DNA of 5,047 nt from Bacillota bacterium (GTDB taxonomy: Bacteria > Bacillota > Sulfobacillia > Symbiobacteriales > ZC4RG38). How positions within the stretch are numbered: the stretch's first letter is position 1; each line of letters begins with the position of its first letter. Both the position numbers and the translations under genes were made by a program. The notes under the pieces are model-generated. The model was not told the DNA's origin. It made no database searches and was given only the letters and a program-made list of their open reading frames with translations. Location: assembly GCA_003242505.1 (NCBI GenBank), contig QGUP01000181.1, positions 1-5,047 on the forward strand, written 5' to 3'. Below, piece after piece: positions 1 through 4,551 of this stretch.

Positions 1-2
1 CC

Positions 3-236
3 CTGGTGGATGGGCTAGCGGCCAGGGGGATCGGGGTGCCGGGAAACGATCTCGCCCTGGCCGCGGTCGCCCTTTTCCGGCACTGGGAGGGCCGGCTGGC
101 CGAGCTCTTCCACCAGACCGACCATGGCCGGCGGCTTCTGGAGCTCGGACTGGCCGCTGACCTGGACTGGTGCGCCCGGCTCGATGTCCTCCCGGTGGCT
201 CCCTGCTACCGGGAGGGGCGGATCACCGCCGCATGA
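3..236 (+). CDS. comB: 2-phosphosulfolactate phosphatase (ComB), C-terminal part
   Basis: This is the last 77 codons of a gene that begins before the window; the frame is open at the left edge and ends at TGA 234-236. The fragment reads as the C-terminal third of the ComB family, which removes phosphate from 2-phospho-3-sulfolactate in the cytoplasm. The recognisable pattern is a GNDLALAA helix, then HGRRLLELGLAADLDWCARLD, then a short strand with VAPCYREGRI at the extreme end, which is how ComB proteins finish. The full family length is about 230-250 residues, so roughly two thirds lie upstream. In methanogens the enzyme serves coenzyme M synthesis. In Bacillota its product sulfolactate has other roles, so the precise pathway here cannot be read from the fragment. 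The GTG at 6 is internal, not a start. The assignment is from remembered family pattern, with no alignment. Confidence 0.78.
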   Translation: MVDGLAARGIGVPGNDLALAAVALFRHWEGRLAELFHQTDHGRRLLELGLAADLDWCARLDVLPVAPCYREGRITAA

Positions 237-244
237 CCGCGGCC

Positions 245-598
245 TTATCCCCTGGCGCCGGGGGTCCGGGGCAGTTCCGCCCCCAGGGCCCGGGCCACCG
301 CCCGGAGGATCTCGTACCAAAGCTGGTTCAACCGGGCCTCCGCCTCCAGGTACTCCCGGGCGACGGGATTGGCCTGGGCGGCCTTGGCCAGTTGCTCCAG
401 CTCCTTCACTTTCGCCGGATCCGGCCGCTGCCCCGGGGCAGCGGCCATTTCCATCTGCCGGCGGGCCAGGTCCTTCAGCAGCGCTTCGGCCTTGCGGTCG
501 GCCTTGGCCCTCTTGTAAGCGGCCTGGTAGGCCTGGTTCTCCGGGCTCTCCTTCAGGGCCTTGCCCAGCCGGGTGGCCAGGTCGAGGATCCCGGCCAT
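245..598 (-). CDS. YlbF/YheA/YmcA-family helical protein
   Basis: A 117-residue, almost wholly helical, charged protein. It follows the YlbF-family pattern: an N-terminal ILDLATRLGKALKESPENQAYQAAY segment, an LLKDLARRQMEM helix (about 40-51), a proline-broken linker (about 54-62), a KVKELEQLAKAAQANPVAREYLEAEARLNQL helix (about 64-93), and a final helix. Bacillus subtilis YheA is of the same length. Its relatives YmcA and YlbF (RicA/RicF) belong to the complex that modulates RNase Y processing, biofilm and competence. This protein has no cysteine, whereas the Ric complex carries Fe-S clusters on cysteines, so a YheA-like paralogue is more likely than a true RicA or RicF. The ATG at 598 follows a G-rich stretch that serves as a weak ribosome site. 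It lies 19 bases after the propeller gene, so the two are probably co-transcribed. Family confidence is good; function is unknown. Confidence 0.75.
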   Translation of the reverse strand: MAGILDLATRLGKALKESPENQAYQAAYKRAKADRKAEALLKDLARRQMEMAAAPGQRPDPAKVKELEQLAKAAQANPVAREYLEAEARLNQLWYEILRAVARALGAELPRTPGARG

Positions 599-617
599 GG
601 GTGCACCACCCCCCACT

Positions 618-1634
618 CTACTGGAGTACGACCAGGTGGGAGGAAAGGTGCACGTTGCCGCCCTTCCCCTGGAGCGACAGCCGGGAGAGGGCGAGCCGCT
701 GCCCGTCCGGGGACCAGCGGGGATGGAAGTGCCGGACCCCGCCGCTGTCCTGGGCCCAGAAGGCCGAGGTCCCGGTGACCAGGTCCATGACCACAATCCC
801 CGCCGGAGAGGCGGGCCGCCGGTAGGCCAGGCGCCGGCCGTCGGGGGCGAGGGCGGGCATCAGTCCCCCGTCCTGGGTCAGAGCCTCGGGGGTACCCCCG
901 GCCGCCGGCACCCGGAAGAGGTTGTACCGCCCGACTCCGGGTCGTCTGGGGCCGACGGCGTAGAGGAGCCACTGGCCGTCGGGGCTCCAGGCCAGGCCTC
1001 CGGCCAGGAGGTCCTCCTCCGGGCCGACCCGGACCAGGATTCGGGCCCGCCGGCTTTCCAGTTCCAACACCTCCAGCCGGGAACCGGCGGTGTAGGCGAT
1101 GGCGCCTCCGTGGGGTGCCCAGGCCAGGTACCCCACCGGCTCCCGGGTGGAGAGGACCTCTTCCTCCCGCCCGGCGGCCGGGTCGACGAGTACCACCCGG
1201 GTTGGTCCCTCCTCCTCCGGGTCCAGCCGGACCACCGCGATCCGGCGGCCGTCGGGGGACCAGGCCGGGGCCACATCCCACCCTCGGCCGGCCCCGGTGA
1301 TGGGCCGGGGCTCACCCCCCGCGGCGGGGAGGAGCCAGATCCGCCCGTCCCGCATGAAAGCGATCTGCCGGCCGTCCGGCGACCAGTCCGGAAACCCGTC
1401 CAGCCCGGTCCCCTGGGTAAGGGACCGGGGCTTGCCTGCCGGCCGGAGGGGCGGGGCCGGGTTCCCCTCCCCTGCTGCCCCGGGGTTGGCAACCGGGGCT
1501 GCTGCCGGAAACGCCCCGAAAACCCCCGCTGGCGCCCCGGCCACGGTCCGGACGGCCCCCTCCAGGTGCACCGCCGCCAGGAGGGCCAATCCCCCCAGCA
1601 GGCCCAAGGCCTGCCCGATCCGCCCGCCTGCCAC
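618..1634 (-). CDS. TolB/PD40-type beta-propeller protein, membrane-anchored or exported
   Basis: A 338-residue protein starting at GTG 1634, supported by a GGGAGGAG ribosome site seven bases upstream. Residues about 8-24 are a hydrophobic stretch rich in Ala, Leu and Gly that looks like a signal peptide or single anchor. A low-complexity Ala/Pro/Gly linker runs to about residue 68. Six repeats of 41-47 residues follow, marked by WSPDG (84-88), WSPDG (125-129), WAPHG (172-176), WSPDG (216-220), LAPDG (262-266) and WSPDG (307-311), each followed by a hydrophobic strand such as RQIAFM or RRIAVV. This is the PD40/TolB-type beta-propeller signature, and six repeats fit a six-bladed propeller. It would sit outside the membrane. 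Such domains bind proteins or peptides or act as sensors; no protease domain or other catalytic part is visible, so TolB itself or a peptidase is not implied. It heads the minus-strand unit with the YlbF-like gene. Confidence 0.82.
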   Translation of the reverse strand: MAGGRIGQALGLLGGLALLAAVHLEGAVRTVAGAPAGVFGAFPAAAPVANPGAAGEGNPAPPLRPAGKPRSLTQGTGLDGFPDWSPDGRQIAFMRDGRIWLLPAAGGEPRPITGAGRGWDVAPAWSPDGRRIAVVRLDPEEEGPTRVVLVDPAAGREEEVLSTREPVGYLAWAPHGGAIAYTAGSRLEVLELESRRARILVRVGPEEDLLAGGLAWSPDGQWLLYAVGPRRPGVGRYNLFRVPAAGGTPEALTQDGGLMPALAPDGRRLAYRRPASPAGIVVMDLVTGTSAFWAQDSGGVRHFHPRWSPDGQRLALSRLSLQGKGGNVHLSSHLVVLQ

Positions 1635-1705
1635 CCCGCTTCTCCTCCCTTGTTACCCCGATTCGCCCCTGGCACCCCACCAACGCCAACCGCATCTCTG
1701 CCAGG

Positions 1706-1734
1706 ATTATGCCGGCAGGGGCTCCCACAGTAGA
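1706..1734 (-). promoter_or_regulatory. Possible promoter of the propeller/YlbF unit
   Basis: Read on the minus strand, CATAAT (1711-1706) matches five of six bases of the sigma-A -10 element. A poor -35, TCTACT (1734-1729, three of six), lies 17 bases upstream. Initiation would fall about 65 bases before the GTG at 1634. It is the most AT-rich hexamer in this part of a GC-rich region, but the -35 is weak, so this is only a candidate. Confidence 0.25.
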
Positions 1735-1825
1735 CCCCGCCTGCGTCGAGCCGGGGCCGGTGCACCCCCCGGGCTCCGCCGGCCGATAGCCCCCCGGGAA
1801 TGCTGGGCCCGACGGGGGGCCTGCG

Positions 1826-1870
1826 AGGAAGCCTCTTCCTGGGATCGCTACGCCGGAGCCCCGGTAGCGA
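1826..1870. repeat. Two adjacent hairpins in the divergent region
   Basis: The first is AGGAAG (1826-1831) paired with CTTCCT (1835-1840) around a three-base loop. The second is TCGCTAC (1845-1851) paired with GTAGCGA (1864-1870), extendable by CGG/CCG (1854-1856 with 1861-1863) across a two-base bulge. Neither is followed by a T tract. They lie upstream of the sqr promoter, so they would be transcribed only from the minus strand, or they act as DNA sites. Function unknown. Confidence 0.45.
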
Positions 1871-1891
1871 AGTGGGATGACCGGGCGGTGC

Positions 1892-1923
1892 CACAGGCCC
1901 CTTGCATCACAGGCCCCTTGCAT
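1892..1923 (+). repeat. Perfect 16-bp tandem direct repeat upstream of sqr
   Basis: CACAGGCCCCTTGCAT occurs at 1892-1907 and again, without a single change, at 1908-1923. The identity stops exactly at both ends. Each copy ends in TTGCAT; the second TTGCAT is the apparent -35 element of the sqr promoter and the first is a spare copy one unit upstream. It may be a recent tandem duplication or a double regulator site. Confidence 0.9.
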
Positions 1924-1946
1924 ACCTGTACGGGTATGGGTATTAT
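1918..1946 (+). promoter_or_regulatory. Sigma-A-type promoter of the sqr operon
   Basis: TTGCAT (1918-1923) and TATTAT (1941-1946) are separated by exactly 17 bases. The -10 matches the consensus TATAAT at five of six positions and the -35 TTGACA at three of six. In a region this GC-rich the AT-rich -10 stands out. Transcription would start near 1953, giving a leader of about 60 bases before the ATG at 2014. The near-palindrome at 1922-1937 fills most of the spacer, the usual place for a repressor site. Confidence 0.6.
1922..1937. promoter_or_regulatory. Putative CsoR/CstR-type operator
   Basis: ATACCTGTACGGGTAT is a 16-base near-perfect inverted repeat: the outer ATACC/GGTAT arms and central GTAC are symmetric, with only positions 6 and 11 unpaired. 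It sits between the -35 and -10 of the sqr promoter. ATACC...GGTAT ends around a G/C-rich core resemble CsoR-family operators. The family includes copper-sensing CsoR and the persulfide-sensing CstR, which controls sqr and sulfurtransferase genes in Staphylococcus. GGGTAT is repeated directly (1932-1937, 1938-1943). No CsoR-family gene is in the window, so the regulator is inferred. Confidence 0.5.
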
Positions 1947-2013
1947 GGAGGTGTCCGGTTCCTACTGCTCCTACGTTCTCCGCACATCCTCAGGCGATCA
2001 GGGGGAGAGTCGC

Positions 2014-3156
2014 ATGGCCAAGGAACTCTTGGTGGTCGGCGCAGGCACCGGTGGGCTGATGCTCTCCAACCAGGTCGCCCGGCAACTGGCCCGGGAGATC
2101 GCCCGGGGTGAGGTCCGGGTCACGTTGCTGGGTGACCGGGACGAGTACCTCTACCAGCCGGGGCTCCTCTACATTCCCTTCGGCCGGGTGCAGCTCCAGG
2201 ACCTCATCCGGCCGGTGCGGGACCTCCTGGTGCCCGGCGTCACCTTCCTCCACGACCGGGCGGAGCGGATCGACCCCGAGACCCGGACCGTGACCACCCG
2301 GGGCGGCCGGCGGCTCACCTACGACTACCTGGTGCTGGCGACCGGCTCTCACGTCGACGTGGCCCAGGTGCCCGGCTTGGCGGAGGGAGGCCACTGGTTC
2401 TACACCGTCGACGGGGCGCTCCGGCTCCGGGAGACTCTGGCCCGGTTCTCCGGCGGCCGGGTGGTCATCGCCGCGGGGCTGCCCTACAAGTGCCCGGTGG
2501 CGCCCCTGGAGTTCACCTTCCTGCTCGACGAGTGGACCCGGGAGCGGGGGATCCGGGACAAGACCGAGATCGTCTACGCCTTCCCCCTGGGCCGGGCCCA
2601 CAGCATCGAAAGTGTTGCCGACTGGGCGGCCGCGGAGTTCGAAAAGCGGGGGATCCGGCTGGAGACCTTCTTCAACCTGGAGTCGGTGGACCCGGTGAAG
2701 CAGGAGGTCACCTCCCTCGAGGGGACCACCCTGGGTTACGACCTGCTGGTGGTGATTCCCCCGCACCGGGGCGACACCCTGGCCCGGGATTCGGGGCTGA
2801 CCGGGGGCGACACCTGGATTCCGACCGACCGGCACACCCTGCAGGTGGGCCGCTACGACAACATCTTCGCCATCGGGGACGCCACGGGGCTTCCCGTCTC
2901 CAAGGCCGGTTCCGTGGCCCACTTCCAGGCGGAGGTGCTGGCGGCGAACCTGGTCAGTCTCCTCACCGGCGGGAGCCCATCCCACCGGTACAACGGCAAG
3001 GCCTTCTGCTTCATCGAAACGGGCCTGGACCGTGCCACCTACATCACCTTCGACTACACCCACCCGCCGCAGGTGACGCCGCCCACCCGGTGGGTCCATC
3101 TCCTCAAGCAGGCCTATAACCGGATCCACTGGCTGAACCTCAAGGCCGTCCTGTAG
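2014..3156 (+). CDS. sqr: Sulfide:quinone oxidoreductase-like FAD-dependent oxidoreductase
   Basis: A 380-residue flavoprotein of the SQR/flavocytochrome c sulfide dehydrogenase/NDH-2 superfamily. It would oxidise sulfide or a related sulfane donor and pass electrons to quinone at the inner face of the membrane. The first Rossmann motif is GAGTGG (9-14) after LLVV. DYLVLATGS (104-112) follows the usual superfamily pattern, and NIFAIGDAT (283-291) is the second FAD-binding motif. Cys160, in LPYKCPVAPLEF, and Cys332, in AFCFIETG, correspond to the two redox cysteines. They are the only cysteines: the third SQR cysteine, normally about 30 residues before the first of these, is missing (HWFYTVDGA there). 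The basic, aromatic C-terminus (about 360-378) could be the membrane-attachment helix. The ATG at 2014 is chosen for its GGGGGAG ribosome site (2001-2007); an in-frame ATG at 1945 overlaps the -10 and has none. It is first in the operon with DUF1641, dsrE and tusA. An atypical quinone-reducing relative cannot be excluded. Confidence 0.8.
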   Translation: MAKELLVVGAGTGGLMLSNQVARQLAREIARGEVRVTLLGDRDEYLYQPGLLYIPFGRVQLQDLIRPVRDLLVPGVTFLHDRAERIDPETRTVTTRGGRRLTYDYLVLATGSHVDVAQVPGLAEGGHWFYTVDGALRLRETLARFSGGRVVIAAGLPYKCPVAPLEFTFLLDEWTRERGIRDKTEIVYAFPLGRAHSIESVADWAAAEFEKRGIRLETFFNLESVDPVKQEVTSLEGTTLGYDLLVVIPPHRGDTLARDSGLTGGDTWIPTDRHTLQVGRYDNIFAIGDATGLPVSKAGSVAHFQAEVLAANLVSLLTGGSPSHRYNGKAFCFIETGLDRATYITFDYTHPPQVTPPTRWVHLLKQAYNRIHWLNLKAVL

Positions 3157-3168
3157 GGAGGGGATCCC

Positions 3169-3723
3169 GTGGAGGCGAGAGCGCAGGCAATGGAGGAGGC
3201 CAGGGGTCTGGCCGGGGCGGTCGAGGCCGCCCTCACCCCGGGGACTGTCGACCGGCTGGCGACCCTGGCGGAGCGGCTCGGCAACGTGCTGGACACCCTG
3301 ACCAGCCCGGAGGTGCTGGCCCTGGCCGAGCAGGTCCGCACCAGCGCCCCGGCCCTCACCCGGCTGCTTCGGCGGCTTGAAGAGTTGGACCGGACCGGCG
3401 CCCTGGACCTGCTGCTGGACCTGGCCGGGGCCCTCGGGGCCCTGAGCCACTCCCTCAGCGATGCCATGGTGCAGCGGGCGGCGGATACCCTCCGGTCCGT
3501 GGCCGAGGTGGGGGACCTGGCGGTCAGCTCCGGGCTGGCGGACCGGGCCCCCGCCCTCGCAGCGGCCCTCCGCCAGGCCGGGGCGGAGGCCGCCGCCGAT
3601 CCCGGCCGGCTGGGGCTTTTCGGCCTGATCCGGGCTCTCCGGGACCCGGAGGTCCAGCGGAGCCTCAGGTTCCTGCTGGCGGTGGCCAGGCACGTGCCGA
3701 AGGCCCTTTCGGATGACCGGTAA
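3169..3723 (+). CDS. DUF1641 family protein
   Basis: A 184-residue, cysteine-free, Leu/Ala-rich protein that is helical throughout, with no clear membrane segment. The C-terminal GLFGLIRALRDPEVQRSL (149-166) followed by a hydrophobic helix is the hallmark of DUF1641, whose best-known member is Bacillus subtilis YjgD, next to a formate dehydrogenase-like gene (yjgC). No biochemical role is established for the family. Its pairing with membrane-linked oxidoreductases, and here its position 12 bases after sqr, suggests an accessory subunit or assembly/docking factor for the flavoprotein; this is inference. The GTG at 3169 is chosen because GGGAGGGG (3156-3163) lies five bases before it. The ATG at 3190 has a poorer site. 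The gene ends 22 bases before the dsrE start and is clearly in the same transcript. Confidence 0.8.
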   Translation: MEARAQAMEEARGLAGAVEAALTPGTVDRLATLAERLGNVLDTLTSPEVLALAEQVRTSAPALTRLLRRLEELDRTGALDLLLDLAGALGALSHSLSDAMVQRAADTLRSVAEVGDLAVSSGLADRAPALAAALRQAGAEAAADPGRLGLFGLIRALRDPEVQRSLRFLLAVARHVPKALSDDR

Positions 3724-3732
3724 ACCTGGAAC

Positions 3733-3737
3733 GGAGG
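3733..3737 (+). promoter_or_regulatory. Ribosome site fixing the dsrE start
   Basis: GGAGG lies eight bases before the ATG at 3746. The in-frame ATG at 3713, eleven codons earlier, lies inside the end of the DUF1641 gene, lacks such a site, and would add a tail (MTGKPGTEVPT) unlike the family. Confidence 0.75.
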
Positions 3738-3745
3738 TGCCGACG

Positions 3746-4162
3746 ATGGTGCAGGAGAGGCTCTCGATGGTGGTCTTTTCCGGTACCCTGGACAAGCTGA
3801 TGCCCGTGGGGATCCTGGCGTCCGGCGCGGTGGCCATGGGGCTGGAGGTGAACATCTTCCTCACCTTCTGGGGGCTCTTGGCCTTCCGGAAGGGCGCTGC
3901 CCAGTCCCTACCCATCAGCAAGGAGTACGAGGCCATGGCGGAGCAAATGAAGCAGATCATGGCGGAGAAGAAGGTACCAAGCTTTCTCGACAACCTCCGC
4001 ACCGCCAAGGAGCTGGGCAACGTCAAGGTCTACGCCTGCGGCATGACCATGGACCTTTTCGGCCTGAAGCTTGAGGACCTGGAGGACGTGGTGGACGGGG
4101 TGGTGGGCGTCGGCGAGTTCATCACCACCGCCAAGGAAGGCAAGATGACCCTCTTCATCTAG
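3746..4162 (+). CDS. DsrE/DsrF-like sulfur carrier (DsrE3-type)
   Basis: A 138-residue DsrE-superfamily protein. It opens with LSMVVFSGTLDKLMPVGILASGAVAMGLEVNIFLTFWGLLAFRKG (about 6-50), the first strand and the conserved helix of this fold. A charged Met/Lys/Glu-rich helix follows (about 60-77), then VKVYACGMTMDLFGL (93-107) and a C-terminal GVGEFITTAKEGKMTLFI. Cys98 in the ACGMTMD motif is the only cysteine and is at the position of the active persulfide-carrying cysteine of DsrE3 proteins. Such proteins act in the cytoplasm, passing sulfane sulfur or thiosulfate to or from TusA. The neighbouring tusA (29 bases downstream) and sqr fit that role. The direction of transfer cannot be read from sequence. 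The start is set by the ribosome site at 3733-3737. Family assignment is firm; the subtype rests on the motif and context. Confidence 0.85.
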   Translation: MVQERLSMVVFSGTLDKLMPVGILASGAVAMGLEVNIFLTFWGLLAFRKGAAQSLPISKEYEAMAEQMKQIMAEKKVPSFLDNLRTAKELGNVKVYACGMTMDLFGLKLEDLEDVVDGVVGVGEFITTAKEGKMTLFI

Positions 4163-4191
4163 TTTTTCCAGGACCTGGAGGTGATCTGACC

Positions 4192-4419
4192 ATGGCAGAC
4201 AAGGTGATCGACGCCCGGGGCAGCTTCTGCCCGGGCCCGATGATGGAGCTCATCCGGGCCGTCAAGGAGGCCAAGGTGGGCGAGACCATCGCCGTCCTCT
4301 CCACCGACTCCGGTTCCAAGCGTGACATCCCCCTGTGGGTCCAGAAGGCGGGCCACGAGCTGGTCGGTGTCATCGAGCACAAGGGCTACGACGAGATCGT
4401 CGTCCGGAAGCTCCGGTAG
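4192..4419 (+). CDS. tusA: TusA-family sulfur carrier protein
   Basis: A 75-residue TusA/SirA/YeeD-fold protein. The N-terminal VIDARGSFCPGPMMELIRAVKE carries the CPxP motif with the single cysteine Cys13, which holds sulfur as a persulfide or thiosulfonate. The rest is the usual helix-strand pattern, with VGETIAVLSTDSGSKRDIPLWVQKAGHEL and a final strand EIVVRKL. The length is typical. The ATG at 4192 follows GGAGGTGAT (4177-4185), a nearly full match to the 16S rRNA tail, which suggests strong translation of this last gene of the operon. TusA is used for tRNA thiolation and molybdenum cofactor in some bacteria. In sulfur oxidisers, next to DsrE3, it is a carrier in the sulfur oxidation relay. 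The linkage to sqr and dsrE here favours the second role. No TusB/C/D or rhodanese gene is present in the window. Confidence 0.93.
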   Translation: MADKVIDARGSFCPGPMMELIRAVKEAKVGETIAVLSTDSGSKRDIPLWVQKAGHELVGVIEHKGYDEIVVRKLR

Positions 4420-4434
4420 CCACGGGCGGTATCC

Positions 4435-4472
4435 GGGCGGTCGGGCCGGCCACCGCCGACCCCCGCCTTTTT
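4435..4472 (+). terminator. Probable Rho-independent terminator of the sqr-tusA operon
   Basis: GGTCGG (4439-4444) pairs with CCGACC (4456-4461). The outer GGC (4436-4438) can pair with GCC (4465-4467) across a three-base bulge, and TTTTT (4468-4472) follows immediately. GGCGGT (4436-4441) with ACCGCC (4452-4457) is a competing fold. It begins 15 bases after the tusA stop. The stem is imperfect, so termination may be partial. Confidence 0.5.
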
Positions 4473-4473
4473 C

Positions 4474-4503
4474 AGGCCGGGTCCGAACCTTCGGGCCCGG
4501 CCT
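4474..4503. repeat. Strong 14-bp hairpin between tusA and ybjQ
   Basis: AGGCCGGGTCCGAA (4474-4487) pairs with TTCGGGCCCGGCCT (4490-4503), with one G-U wobble and a minimal loop. It starts two bases after the T5 tract of the preceding hairpin. On the plus strand it is followed by a C/T-rich run with only TTT (4512-4514), so it may be a second, weaker terminator, an RNA 3'-end stabiliser or a processing site. Confidence 0.6.
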
Positions 4504-4526
4504 CGCTGTCTCTTTCTGTGGAACCA

Positions 4527-4546
4527 CCTTGCAGGCAAGGGAGAGG
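4527..4546 (+). promoter_or_regulatory. ybjQ ribosome site overlapping a small inverted repeat
   Basis: GGGAGAGG (4539-4546) lies five bases before the GTG at 4552 and decides that start over the GTG at 4546, which overlaps it. The inverted repeat CCTTGC (4527-4532) / GCAAGG (4535-4540) covers its first bases; the two-base loop is too tight for a full stem in RNA, so any masking of the site would be slight. Confidence 0.45.
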
Positions 4547-4551
4547 TGTGG

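Larger units (their letters stand above)
1635..2013. other. Divergent non-coding region between propeller gene and sulfur operon
   Basis: About 380 bases with no open frame that looks like protein on either strand; the frames that cross it are GC-bias shadows with Pro/Gly/Arg-rich translations and no ribosome sites. From left to right it holds the ribosome site of the propeller gene (about 1642-1649 on the minus strand) and a possible minus-strand -10 (1706-1711). CCCCCCGGG occurs twice, at 1765-1773 and 1790-1798. Two hairpins lie at 1826-1840 and 1845-1870, and a 16-bp tandem duplication at 1892-1923. The sqr promoter and operator occupy 1918-1946, and a roughly 60-base leader ends at the GGGGGAG ribosome site (2001-2007). 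I see no tRNA or recognised riboswitch. Confidence 0.7.

Noticed and set aside
561..1733. 390-codon plus-strand frame opposite the propeller gene
   Set aside because: The minus-strand frame has six regular WSPDG-type repeats and an excellent ribosome site; the plus-strand translation has no domain character.
1708..1789. Short plus-strand frame of 26 codons in the intergenic region
   Set aside because: No ribosome site, Pro/Gly-rich composition and no promoter; indistinguishable from chance.
1765..1798. CCCCCCGGG repeated twice as a possible regulatory direct repeat
   Set aside because: Short, self-complementary and of a composition common in this GC-rich DNA; no promoter nearby in either direction to give it meaning.
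1892..1923. Tandem repeat as a CRISPR or insertion-sequence end
   Set aside because: Only two directly abutting 16-base copies, with no spacers, inverted ends or transposase.
1099..2013. Upstream in-frame extension of sqr
   Set aside because: The frame is open far upstream, but the extension is antisense to the propeller gene, low-complexity, and would cross the promoter. The FAD motif begins right after ATG 2014, which has a good ribosome site.
1990..4026. Very long minus-strand open frame (678 codons) antisense to the sqr operon
   Set aside because: It covers sqr, DUF1641 and part of dsrE, all with clear family motifs. Its translation is Pro/Gly/Arg-rich with no recognisable domain; long antisense frames are expected from codon bias at this GC content.
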